DNA of 64,000 bases from Pagrus major (taxonomy: Eukaryota > Chordata > Actinopteri > Spariformes > Sparidae). Below, piece by piece: positions 1 to 16,500 of this stretch; positions within the stretch are counted from its first letter, which is position 1, and each line of letters begins with the position of its first letter. Both the position numbers and the translations under genes were made by a program. Below the pieces are notes generated by a model. The model made no database searches. It saw only the letters and a program-made list of their open reading frames with translations, and was not told where the DNA came from. Location of the stretch: the NCBI RefSeq assembly GCF_040436345.1, contig NC_133218.1, positions 23,421,070 to 23,485,069 on the forward strand, given 5' to 3'.

Positions 1-1
1 G

Positions 2-4336
<4,335 letters not shown>

Positions 4337-4915
4337 AATGGAGCTCCCAGTAGACAGAATCCAAGCATGCTGAACTCTCAATAACCACAGTTTACCTTTA
4401 TTTTGAAAAGTGCTGGTGGGTGACTGTGATGAGTCAATGAAAACTATAATGTCAGCTTAGTTGGTCACAAGTTGATAACAAAGGATTACTGAATGACTGA
4501 TGGCACTTTGGCTGCTGTGGAGGGTCAGACGTTCACATGCTTGTCATTACACAATCCCGCTATGTATAAACAACTGTACCTTACACTCCATTTTGTAACG
4601 GGGGTATGTCATAAACTTGAAGTTTTTCAGTTACTGTATACACTGTACATCGGACAGAAGAACACTTACGGTTGAGAGAGCTTGACACAATGTTAGTTCA
4701 GAACAGTCTGATAAGAGATTAATGATGTCCGGGACATTCCCTCTGTCTCTCCCATAAGACGTTTCAGTGAGTTTTTGGAGAGATACCCATAAATTGAAAA
4801 ATCTGGGATATAAGGACACAAGAACTTTTTAAAGTGCTGTGAAGTGAAACTGTCCTAGAAACAACGCATTTACATGTATGTTCATTATCTGAGGCAGCAA
4901 ACAGTATGTTAAAAG

Positions 4916-4921
4916 AATAAA
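4916..4921 (+). promoter_or_regulatory. ampd3: Poly(A) signal AATAAA, probable 3' end of ampd3
   Basis: A canonical AATAAA lies about 580 nt after the ampd3 stop codon and is the best signal before the lyve1 coding end on the other strand. Another AATAAA lies at about 5034. The choice is inference. Confidence 0.55.
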
Positions 4922-4984
4922 AAGTCTTCAGGCATCACAATGATTGTAATGTAAACATCGCCATCTAGTGGCAAAACTGCATCA

Positions 4985-4990
4985 TTTAAT
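4985..4990 (-). promoter_or_regulatory. lyve1: Candidate poly(A) signal ATTAAA for lyve1
   Basis: On the minus strand an ATTAAA hexamer lies about 170 nt after the lyve1 stop codon. If both this site and the ampd3 signal at 4916 are used, the two transcripts end within a few tens of bases of each other. A minus-strand AATAAA at about 4397 would instead make the two 3' UTRs overlap. Confidence 0.4.
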
Positions 4991-5161
4991 AACATCAGAT
5001 GACTGAATATACAGTACTTACAAATACATAAAAAAATAAATGCACTTTAAGGCCATTTTATAACAGAAAAAACAAGGCACACAAAAAGGAACATATTTCT
5101 GTCCTTAAAGATAATAATACACAGTAGTTGTCCACAGAGTTCTTAAAAATATCTCAAAAGT

Positions 5162-7111
5162 TTAACTTTCACTGTCGTCCACTTGTATCCTCTCATCTTC
5201 CTGAGCGTCTGTCTTGGTTTCGTTGATACTCTTCACGCACGTCCACTCTTCTGTCTGGATGAACTCTTCCTGCGGCTTCATGTCAACACTCAGAGCGCGA
5301 CTCCCTCGACTATGTACAGAGAGAAAGAAAAATCATGCTATACACTTAAGATGTAACAATAATGAAAGATTATGTATAGTATTTTCACATGGAAAGCCAC
5401 TTACATTTTTATGTATGCAATTACTATGATTGCAATAAGAAGAAGGGCACACGCTGAGGTGATTAGAATAGCTTTTCCTGGAATAAAAACACGAAAGGAA
5501 AAATACATTAGTCAAATAAAACGAAAATTACATCCTCACTCATTATTAGTATTTTGTAGTTGTAACTTTAACACGTTGAGCTGTATTATATGTACAGTAT
5601 GAACTGAATATGACAAAAATGTCCTCCACAGCATTAACTCTGTTGTAAGCAAAATTTTCATACCTCCAGAAGAGGCTTGTGCACTGCCAGTAAAACGGGC
5701 CGGTTCTGCCTCATTCTCCATGGTTTCAGGAGTTGAGGAGGAAGAAGGAAGATGGGAGGAGGAAGACGTAGAGTGGAGGTTCCGGGTGGAGTTTGCTGCC
5801 TCAGAGTGAGACTGAGTTTGCCTCGAGGAATCTCTGCTGCTCAAAGGGCTGGCAGTTGTTGTATCCTTCAATTGTGTCGCAGCATCTGTGTGTATACATG
5901 AAGGCCATGAGAGATTAGATTAGTGCTATTTAAAGTGCATGCTATTTGATAAATGTATGTTTGTATCATTCACATAATTTTAACTTCTTTTTTTTCCTGA
6001 AGGAAAGATTGTATCTGCCTCCCATTGTCTCACAGATACATCTGTGTAGACATAGTGTTGGAACATATTAAAAGGACATTTTCAAATGGGTTTCTGTACG
6101 CAAAGGTAGATATTTAGTTATATACTGTATTTAGTTAAGAAATACTGTAAAATAAACATAACTCTTAAACAAATCTTTTTTATGTACTCGTCAATTTCAG
6201 TCAAACATTTTTTCATAAATTTGGGAGCAAAGTAGTTTTCCACAATAAAATACAACTGAATACAACCTCAGTCCTAATGTATATGCAATAGAGTCTTAGC
6301 ACAGCCTTTATCAGGAGTATTCATTCACATTAATCTGAGTAAATACCTTCTGATGTACATCAAATTTCAACAGATTGTTTTGTTTAAAGAACAAAAAGCC
6401 GGGGCATGCACCACCTAACTGATTTGTGAACTAATGTGTAGCAAAGAACATCATACCTGATTCATTGAAGCAAAACACATCAAACTTATTTTTAACAGAT
6501 GCTCGCCATGTCACCAAGCCTGTCTGGTTTTGGCCACAATTAGAAATGGCCTTTCTGCGGGGGATGACTGCAAAATGCTCATCAATCCACCCAAACCTGA
6601 ACAAAACAAAACAAAACAAAACATAACATTAGGCACTTTTCATTAAACTCCACTGAGATGACTGAGGAGATCTTGTGCTTTTTTCACTTGTCTTACCTGC
6701 ATGTCTCGAAACCTCTAGTGAGAGCTTCTTTTACTTGTGCTTTTGAGGCAATGTTCACTCCGAGGGACAAGCAGAGCCTCCGAGCTTCAGAGGCATTGAA
6801 GGCATACTGAGGCTGGTTGAGGTTATTTAAGTAGGTAACCTGGAAGACTCCAGCAATACTTTTGTTCGCTGCTGGAAAAACTGGAAACAGCAGATAAGAC
6901 ATTCACAGATTTAGGTTTACTGTTTACTTGTAGATGCAGTAAATAATTTAAAATCAAACAACAAATTCTAGTTTTAGGCAAAGAAAAATAAAAATAAATA
7001 TCAAAACAACTGGAATCACCTACCTCTGATGTGGCTTGTGTCAATATCTTTGTCACAGATGACCAGAGTAATTGACAACACCGATATGATGCAAAGCCAG
7101 ATCATATTCAT
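5162..7111 (-). CDS. lyve1: Lymphatic vessel endothelial hyaluronan receptor 1 (Link-domain membrane receptor)
   Basis: Six exons are read on the minus strand: 7111-7024, 6880-6697, 6596-6457, 5885-5664, 5477-5405 and 5309-5162 (TAA). Together they give 284 residues in one open frame. Order: a signal peptide (MNMIWLCIISVLSITLVIC), a Link domain at about residues 40-135 with four Link cysteines (66, 90, 111, 133), a Ser/Thr-rich stalk suited to O-glycosylation (about 138-210), one transmembrane helix (AILITSACALLLIAIIVIAY) and an acidic tail ending IQVDDSES. Family knowledge: LYVE1 binds hyaluronan on lymphatic endothelium. Human LYVE1 is 322 residues, so this is slightly short. The ectodomain lacks the extra cysteine pair that flanks the Link domain in human LYVE1 and CD44. 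CD44 is the main alternative, but length and synteny with ampd3 and irag1 favour lyve1. The start has a G at -3 and is followed directly by the signal peptide. Confidence 0.9.
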
Positions 7112-7442
7112 GACTGCTGAGAGTAGAGACAGACGAATGGTGGGAGTGACAAAGTGCTGCACGCTTTATGTGCCTGCGAGCCAAATGACCGGGTTAAATA
7201 GAGGTGATTCTGTTCATCGGGGCGTGTGGACTCTGTCATTGCCAGAAAGTAAAGGAAAAGGAAGAGGGAAGTACTGCTCACAGGTCACATCAAGATCCAT
7301 CATATGTTCTGGGAGCAGGGCCCATGAGAAAAAGAGATAAAACTATTATGTCAGCAGAAGATCGAGCCACAGAAATGGAAGGCCAAATGCACTGAATTCA
7401 ATTTCCCGGAATAGTAAAATGATGACTCAAACAGAAATGTTC

Positions 7443-7790
7443 TTAAGGTTATAATATGTAACATTTCTGCATGAAAATCTCTTAAACCTAACAAGGCCTC
7501 TGTTATATATCTTCCTGAGCTGTGTACTTACATTATCCCAAATGTTTCAAACAATGTTAAAGCCCAGAGAAACTGTGTGTTTCACTTGGTCGCCAGGGTC
7601 AAAACGTTTGGAAGGAAGTCGGTGAATGTGTCTGAACATAACGTGAATAAAAGTTTAAGACGTTACCTTGTCTGTGAAAATTTCGACCTGAGTCACGAAG
7701 AAAGATTTCATCAGCAATGGTGGTTGTTTTACAATGAAGACGATAACTCCCATGATCCCACACTACTCTTTAAAAGGGCCTTTTTGTTCC
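7443..7790. repeat. Dispersed nonautonomous element, copy A
   Basis: Shares an ordered series of blocks with 28759-29060: a TTATATGTAACATT-type start, TGTACTTACATTATCC, TGTTTCA..AACAATGTT, AACATAACGTGAATAAAA and CCCATGATCCCAC. Confidence 0.6.
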
Positions 7791-7844
7791 TTGAGATCTG
7801 TTTGACTCCCTGACGAGGCTTGAGGTTGAAAAGCATTAGTTTGT

Positions 7845-8307
7845 TTTAAAAGGAGACCTACTCTGCTATTTTCTTTTTTCTTTTCCTTCAGTGTTTTATA
7901 AATGTTCGTTTGTATGCAAAAGATCTTGAAAGATAAAAAGGTCACAGTCCGCACCCACAGAAAACACTGCTCCTGAAACGCCTCGTCATTCTGTGACTTT
8001 CTGACATCACACTACGTCACCATGTCACACATCTGCAAAATTTATACCAAGCAGCTAGTTTGGCACGTACAAATTGATTTAGCACCGCTGCTCTGTTGTT
8101 GTTAGTGGTGCTGGCTCAGGCGTTTGTGAGCTGACCAATCAGAGGAGACCGGGTATTTTGGAGAAGGGCCTTAAAGAGACAGGAGCTAAAACGGAGCAGT
8201 ATGAGAAAACTGATGTGTTTTTTGAGCACTAAAGCATGTCAACATATTCTGATAGTAATCCAAAATAAAATTTGAACCTGAAAATGAGCATTATATGTCT
8301 CCTTTAA
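7845..8307. mobile_element. MITE-like element with short inverted ends and TTAA flanks, copy A
   Basis: It begins TTAAAAGGAGACC and ends GTCTCCTTTAA, so about 9 bp at the ends are inverted. Internal blocks (ATCACACTACGTCACCATGTC, AGCTGACCAATCAGAG, CTGAAAATGAGCAT) recur at 40385-40806, and one recurs near 25230. Confidence 0.65.
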
Positions 8308-9184
8308 GGTCTAACATGACCATGTCAGTACAATAAAGGTATTTTAATAGTTTAAAAGAGAGTGCCTTGGAGTTTTTCTTGTGATTTTTGTGTTTTGTTG
8401 TGACTGATAAACCTCTCAGACGTCACATACTGTGTTAAAAAGTGCTTTTCAGTTACGTACATAAGCGATACAATTAGTCTACACTACTTTTGTTGGATTT
8501 AAGTGAATCACAGCTCGTATTACTCGAAAAAAATCTGTTAAAAAACGTAAAACTTAAAAGAAATGACATTACATGATAGTGTCCTCATTGAGTGATTTGC
8601 ACAGTTACTAACCTCTGAGACTGGGCACTCTGTCCAAATGATTTCCTCCCATGGGGCCTTACTCAATCATGAACTTTCTTATGATCTCTGGTATCCTCTG
8701 ATGAGCGTTTGGCACACGACGACATCCCACTTCCACAAAAACATCTCTGCCCAAACCCTGACAGCAGGAAATGACGCATAGAGTGCTGACGAACATGCAG
8801 CCGTGTTTTTGGCAGATGTTAGGTGTCAATGAGGTGAGTCGGCAGAATAATTTACAATCTGGAGTTATGGAAAAGGACAAGTATCTCAGTCCTCTTAAGG
8901 GCGGGATTTGTGTGTCTATGGGGTCACATCAAGACTGGGGAACTTATATTACACGACACTAAATGGTTTCCTGCGTTAATTATGCTACTCCACTGAGAAT
9001 ATGATGATGTTTTGATGTGTTGGAAAGCAACAACAGGAATGTTGGGGAACAAAAAAATATGATTGCCATTGGTTTATTTCACTGCCTACAGTAGGTACTG
9101 TGACTGGTTTCCCCTGCTGCAATGTCACATGAGGATAAGAGTCTAACTTATCATTGCTACCCTTCAGTTTTGGTTCTGATACAC

Positions 9185-9345
9185 AAATTAGTCATAAGTT
9201 ATTAATTAGAGAGCTTTAGAGATGCGAGATGGTGGGTAGATTTTGTTATCTTTGGACAGAGCCAGGCTAGCTGTTTTCCTGCTTCAGTCTTTGTGCTAAG
9301 CTAAGCTAACAAAGCTGTATGTACTTCATATAAATGTGATAGTCG
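9185..9345. repeat. Fragment of dispersed element (GACAGAGCCAGGCTAGCTG family)
   Basis: Contains GGACAGAGCCAGGCTAGCTG and GCTAAGCTAAGCTAAC. Related copies in the opposite orientation lie at 16960-17540 and 39207-39460. Confidence 0.6.
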
Positions 9346-9429
9346 TATCACATAAGCAAATAAATGTATTTTTGCGAAAACCATTCCTTCTGAGCAATTA
9401 TAAAGATAAAAAAAAAAAGATTTCAGTAT

Positions 9430-9725
9430 GATCTTGTGGAGGAATTTTACCTGGATATTCAGAAGAAAAGTGATATCTCTGGTTCTGCTGTATCAATTTT
9501 GATCATTTGTTTTTAAACTGTCCCTAATGAGTCCAGCAGTGTTATAGGAGTTATCTAATGCTAGACCAGTGGACTGCGTTTCAAAACCAGCTGCTTACAT
9601 TACCCACAATGCAACTAAGCCTTTAGAAGGTGATTATACGTCAATGTTGTGCTCACACTTTGTTTCTGCCCCTCAGTGGTTCAAAAAGTGCATGTTAGAA
9701 GAAGCTTGGTTGCGCCTTATTTCCC
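9430..9725. repeat. Copy of the 45097-45437 palindromic element
   Basis: Shares ATATCTCTGGTTCTGCTGTATC, GATCATTTGTTTT, AGTGTTATAG, GACCAGTGGACTGC and TACCCACAATGCAACT with the 45 kb copy. Confidence 0.6.
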
Positions 9726-10044
9726 TCAATGGAATTGACTACTGTATGTTTTCAGGCACCTTTATTTAAAGGTGAAGTGGCAGAGCATAAAATCCACAGA
9801 GAACAAACAACACAGGTAGGCACACATGTGCAAAGAAGATAAAAATATAGGCCTCATACAGTCTAAACAGTGCTCTCATACAAGAAGAAAATCTCTCAGT
9901 GCTCTGAAGACACAATCCAAAATGGCACAAACTAGAACCATCAACTGCAAAATATTGCACTTAAGGGACTACTTTGGAATGTGCTCATACTTTAAAGGCT
10001 TTAAATATACATTATAGATATAAAACAACAAATAAACACATTCC

Positions 10045-10050
10045 TTTATT
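10045..10050 (-). promoter_or_regulatory. irag1: Candidate poly(A) signal AATAAA for irag1
   Basis: A minus-strand AATAAA lies about 530 nt past the irag1 stop codon. A second lies at 9761-9766. Which is used cannot be told from sequence. Confidence 0.4.
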
Positions 10051-10577
10051 CTCTATATCTTTAAATATGACTTCAAAATATCTCAGAGGCTTTGCTATCT
10101 ACTGGACCTGAGAGATTATACTTTAACATTAGAGTGTAGATAAATATACACTTTTTCTATTGTGGCATTCAATGGAAAGTGCCATATTCATTATCAAACA
10201 GTACCCAAACTAGAACCTATCATTATGTATGCATCTAATTTAAATATATACTTCAACACACTATATAATTGGTCCCTAAACAGAAATTATATTGTTTCTC
10301 TTGTTGCAGCAAACAATCTGTCAATTTTTCAGTCCAAACAAAGTTATAACTTAATTCTATTAAAGGCAGCGTCATCCATAAAGCCTCCCAAAACGCCTTT
10401 GGCCCTCCAGAGTTGGGGTCATGGATTCAAGTGAGTCTGAGTGTGGTGATATGGTAAACTGACAGAGACAGAGGACGACTGCCGCCTCTGTTATTCTGTT
10501 CTGGGGTTCTTTGGTTGTGCTGCTACACTTCGTCCAAAGATCTTCTTTATCTCCCCTCGCACACAGTCCTTCTCTGC

Positions 10578-13500
10578 TTACGTGTCCTCACGTCTGTTGT
10601 AGTAGTCACTGAAGAATGTGAAAATACTGATAACCAGACACATCACCACAAACAGCGTCAGGGCGAACCAGAGTACTCGCCGGCTCTGGTAGATCTTGGG
10701 AAAAAAACGACCCACAAGAACCAGGACCTCCTCCATCCTCCTGTGAAGACAATGACCTCATACAGTAAAGATCTGATGGCTCATTGCAGTCAACAGCTTT
10801 ATATGTTAATTCAAATGCAATGACAGGAGTTTCTTTACAGTAAACTTCACTGGGAAATTAGTAATTATAAATTAATATGCATAATTAATATATATATATT
10901 TTTGAAAAGGTTTCATATCGGACAAAATATACGTAGATACTGATATATCTGTGATAGGCCAATATCAGCCAGTAATACTGGCCAACCAATATATCATCCG
11001 GCCCTGATTTGTACTTCAATGCAGCAGACTAAAAGCTTTCTATGTACCATAAGGAGTCAGGGACGTTTCATATTATTGCGTTATGTATGGAACTTGAAGA
11101 CTGGTCATTTGGTCTGTTCACATCAATGCTACCAGAGAAAAGCATACACAACACGCTGCTGTACATTTCTTCAGTTTACCTGCTCGTCTTTATCTTCTTT
11201 CCACTCTCTTCGTCTTTATTTTTCAAATCCAGGAATTTCTCTGCAGTGTTTTCCTCTCCGTGCTTCTCTTCCATGAGCACTTTACTTTGCTTCATTCCCT
11301 CTTGCAAGCTGCATTGGAAATGTTTAGATTCTCAGGATATGCAGTGATAAAAATGCACGAAATACTGATGTCTCATCATCAGGCAGTAACTAAGAATGTG
11401 GAATTTATTGTGGAACTTTTTGTGATCACTGTAAACGTCTCAAAGTCTCTGTATACTTAACATTATATACATGAGGAAAAACTCACTTGTACAACCACAA
11501 CATAACTGATGGGACCCATAAATGTGGTAATTTATGATGAGCAACATGTTCATCATGAAGTATGTGTTTGTGTGACGGCCTCACCCTTTATTATACGCCT
11601 CCTCCTCGATCTTTGCTTTGAGCTCGGCTCTGATCTCGGCTCTGATCTCCTCTAAGTTGACTGAGGGTTTGGCTGGCTCACTTTCCTGCTCCGACACACT
11701 CTTTCCACTGCATTGTTTCAGATGGGAAAGAACAGTCAGCCTTGGACACCACCACATCACAACACTGTTGCCTTGTCTCAGAATGGACAACTGCAGCTCT
11801 GGCGGTGTGCATTACCGACACCATCACAGGCACGGCGAGTACGAACAGAAAGAAATGGAGCTGGCACTTTGCACATTTGTTATGGCTATTCTCGTCTCCT
11901 CACAGAACATCTCGCTCAGACACTTGAGAGCTCCACTCACTTTATAACCAGATATGATTGGAGCCTTGTGCCTGGACTTTGTCAAACCCTTGCACAAATG
12001 TTTAGATTACGACCCAGGATAGAACTGCAGAGGGTTTGATTATTTTTTATGCTTTCAGGGTTATTTTGACCTCGCTGGGGCTTTTTCTGCTCTGTGAGGC
12101 ACATCCTGAAGGTCACACAAACAAGCCAAAAGGTCCCTCTGCAGCACAAAATGCTTTTGATAAGAAGGATTACAAGCTCAGGCTTGTCTTGGCCCATTGT
12201 TTCAAGAACTGTTTGGTGACCTTGGAAATCAAGGAATGGCATGTGTACATGCTGTACATGCAGTCGTGCGTGAGTATGTGTGCGTACACAAAACATACCA
12301 TTCTGCTGCTGGTTGCGCTGCCTCTGTGGGAGTGTTGCTTTTCACATCGTTCGCTTCACACTAGAGAGAAGAGAAGTGAATATTGTTGAAGAATAGTATG
12401 GCTTTCTAACAATAATACACAACTAACAGGCGGGATAGAAGTATTCCCACCCTTTACTTAAAGCAACATGATGTCACTTTTTTTTTTAACTTAAAATAAC
12501 AACTTCTGAGTCATTTTGATGATACAGTGTCTTGTAATAGGGTAAATGGTGTCTCTTGGGGGGCGCCAAATCACACAATATGGCAATTTCTACATAATGT
12601 TGGTTTAAGTAAAACTACAGACTTAGTCATGTTATGGGCTCAATGTATGTATCAAAAGTAAGCACTTATTTTACAATCAAATGACCCCTGTGACTATTAC
12701 ATTGTTAAATATGACGCTATGAGATGCATCGATGTGTGAACTGCACTTTACTGTTGGGGCTGGTGCAGAGGAGCTAGTTTTAACTACTTTATATACAGAT
12801 TTGTTTAAAAAGTCAGCAACACAATTTTGCATTCGTATTTTGGAAATTTCCCTGATTTGTGGCTCATCACAGAAGTTTAGAGGAAATGTCTCTTAACCTA
12901 CCTGAATTATGACAAGAGACCCCAACTTGACCCTGCTTTTTGTAGACTGTATTTCAAAACCTCAGATAAACTCTCGGATAAATGTAGTTGATTAAAAAGC
13001 AGAACATTTCCTTCTGAAAGCAGTGGGGTAAGTGGTTTAATAATGTAACTTGGGAACACTCAAGTAAAGTACACAAACCTCAAATATGTACTTAAGAACA
13101 GTACTGGAGTAAATGTAATTAGTTACTTGCCACCACTGACACTTAATATAGATATGACCTCAAGCAGAATTTCTTATTTATAACCAGTAAATTACACCAA
13201 ACACTATTTATCCATTTTGAAATAAAAACCAATGTTTCTAACCCCAGTGTAAGTACGTCTTATTCAGCAATCTGAGTGAGTGGGTGTCACTTCATTAAAT
13301 GCTTGATGTGTCATCCTGCATCATTTCCCGACAGGACAGGAAAACCTACCAGGACAGGAAGAGCGGCACCAGTGACAGGTCCCGTGTTGGGTCCCGTGGT
13401 GGGGCTCTGGCCTGGGACTGGGCCAGGGCCGGCTGTGGCTGGAGTCTGACCCGGGATGTTCAGTAGGTTAAACTTAGGCACCACCGCTACGCTCACCCTA

Positions 13501-16500
13501 CGTCTGGGTAGAGCCTAGAGAGGAGACAGAACATGAAACAGTGTCAGTGCTGAGAATGAACCAAAAGGTTGAAGTTTGAAGCGCTTTGAGTATAATGGCT
13601 AAACAACTATACTTAAAACGTAAGCTGACATGGTGAAATGGCAAAAACATTATATCTGCATGTTAGCATGCTGACTGTGACATTTACATTGAAGTACAAC
13701 CTTATAAAGCTGCTAGCATGGCAAAAAAACAAACAAAAGAAAAACAGCTAATTATTTAAGTTTACCTTTCCAAGTGTGAGCGACATTGATCTCGATGGCC
13801 GTGGAACTCCATCATCTTTGTGATATCAGACAAAGACACACAGATAACAGCATTATGTAAAGACAGAAACCATCAATTTCTTTCTTTATCGTTCCCAAAG
13901 CTGCAGTGAAGCTGTGTAGGAACACAGTGTTAGGATACTTACTGTAAGTTACAGTGGAAAGTTTATTTTGACAGAGCACAGCAGCACTGATGCTAAAAAA
14001 GGTGCACGCTTTATCAAACCCTTGCATGGATAAATAAAGTTTCAAAATATTTTCCATCTACAAGCATTAAACCTTTTGTAGTGGAAAAATGTCAGATCCA
14101 GTTGGCTGAGTTTCTCTCTGTGTTTTCTGGTGCTTTATCTGAACGAGGTCTCCAGTGTCGTCTTACCTCCAGTGTCTACAGACCCCCCATAACAGCGATT
14201 TGAATTCTGGTTGGCCAGCTTCTTAAACTCCATCAGCTCTGCGTGGTCCTTCTCATATGTCCTCTTCAGATTTTCTACGTATTGCATCATGACCTCAGTG
14301 GCCTTGTTCATACGTTTCTCCTGTTGAACAAAGAAAAGTCAGTCAATGTAAGCCTGCAGAGGAGTTTGAACAAATGGTTCTTTGAGGTAGGGGCTGTGAA
14401 AAAAGGTGAAAACAGAAATAATCAACTGTTTCACTCAGAAAAATATAACTGTCCAATATACATTTCACTTATCCCATGACCTCACTACTATTAAGTTAAA
14501 ATATAGGTTTTTAAAGCTGAATTAATGTTTTTTTGGCCACTAGGGGGCAGACAAGCTACATAGCAAGCTGAAAAACACACACTCCTGACTTTTTTAGCTA
14601 CGTAACTGCCTACTAACTCATCCAATAGAAACAGATCAATTTATCATCATATTAGCACCGAATTCTCCGCCTTCATATGAAAAGAGTCCCAATACTAACT
14701 GGCGTATTACCTCCGCCAAGGAGGTTATATTTTCATCAGGGTTGAAGAGATTTCTATGAAATTTGGCTGGAGGATGGTTCCCGGCCCAGAATAGACCCCA
14801 TTAACTTTCGGTGTGCAAGGGACATTTCATCAGGGAATAATCAGGCGTATTTAGGTGGCTGGTATCTGTGAGTGAGTACAAATGGGGACTGTTGGGCCTT
14901 GGTGGAGGTATGTGCTCCACCAAGTGCCATTCTAGTTCTTTGTTCATGTTATGGTCTCCCCAACTCCTGAGAAAAATATCTGGCTCTTTCAGCTAGTTGT
15001 TAAGTTTGTATGTCTGCTGCAGTGTGCTTATCAGGTGTTTGCTGAAAAAATGCCTGCTAGAAACAGGGATGATGAGAGCTGTGAGAATGAACCACGCGAT
15101 AAAATGTGTACTGAAACCAAAACAATGAGCTAAAAGTGTCTAAAATTCTCCATAAAGCTGCAACATATGGTGATGGCTCTTTGGTTCATCCCTACAAGCA
15201 ACCTCCTAAAGGGACTTCTAGTCATCTGAACTGGATCAAAAACGACATGCTATTAGAGGTGACTGTGCAACTGATAGAGCCTTATCATTAGAGTGTTATT
15301 GGCAGCAGTACAAAGTAGAGACAGAAAAGGGTCATGATTCTTCTTTATAAATAGCTGAAGACCTTTGTACTGTGAAAACGGTAAATATGCTCTTTGACTG
15401 ATGTGTGCTTTGGCCGGCAGGAGGTCAGCCATGACATCAGATAAAAATCATTTGTAAAATGCTGGCATCCTGGAGAAGACAGTATATTCCAAACAATAAG
15501 ATACAGTATATAGTTCTTTCTCTTTATCTGCCCTCAACTGTCCTGCATCTGCGCTCTCTTAGTGTGTTTACACTAACTGCACCTGTCGAACTGCTCCGAC
15601 TATCTCTGCTCTGCTGGAGAGCCGTGTGGCCAGTCGGTGCAGCACCGCCACGGTCTCGATGAGGCGCTGGTAGGCCTCACGCTGCTCCAGGTTCTGCCAC
15701 TGTGGTGAAGTCATCTGCAAGAAACACAACAACATGGTGCTACAACTCTCTCAGGAACACAAAGTGTACATCACTGTCCCTTTTGTACCTGGGATTGGAC
15801 TCTTACAAGATAAATATTTACTGTGGGACACTTCCAGGAAACATTAAGCAGATAAATGAGTACTAAAGAGCCGGAGGGAGCTCTTCTTTTCTAGTGAGTT
15901 GATCTAATATCAGTTGCTGTTTTCGAGGACTGACCTTCAGTGCTCCTTTGAACTCCTCGAGTTCTTTCTCTGTGTCTTCCTCAGTCAGGTTCCTCTCTCT
16001 CTCTGCCTGTTTGAGCCGCATCTCCAGTGTGTAGTTGTCGTTGCGAAAGGCCAGTGACAGCTGGACAAATGCATTCTGTTGGGAGGAAGTCACTGCAATA
16101 TAACACTCAGAATGGCACATTGAACAGCACATTAACTAGAGATAAGGTGCTGGTGATGGCAACACGCCAACTTAGTGGAATAAATTCATAGAAAACTCTC
16201 CCACAGAACAGCACACACACATACACAAGGAAGTGTGGTTGATTACATCGTACTAAAATCCTTTTTCATTGGTGAACGTGTGAGGGAGAACCGAGCATCC
16301 CTGAGAGCAGCATGGGGACAAGCTGTGATTCTGACATTTGACCTGATGATGTTTTGCTGCCCTGATCAAAGCCAGTCAACACAGTTTTCCAACATACACG
16401 GCCCACAGCTGAGAGGAAATATACGACCTCTGACTGTCCTGATGCAGACGCATCCCCGAGGGAGCAGCGAGAGGGGCCGCAGCCAGAGCCTGACAGCGTC

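Larger units (their letters stand above)
7112..10577. other. Spacer between lyve1 and irag1, repeat-rich
   Basis: No convincing coding exon was seen on either strand. The stretch holds several dispersed repeats (7443-7790, 7845-8307, 9185-9345, 9430-9725) and the irag1 3' UTR from 10577 downwards. Short open frames here have no recognisable domains. The lyve1 promoter should lie just above 7111, but no clear core element was picked out. Confidence 0.6.

Noticed and set aside
11019-11460. Several open frames of 66-101 codons on the plus strand
   Set aside because: They lie in an irag1 intron, lack splice or domain support and have intron-like composition.
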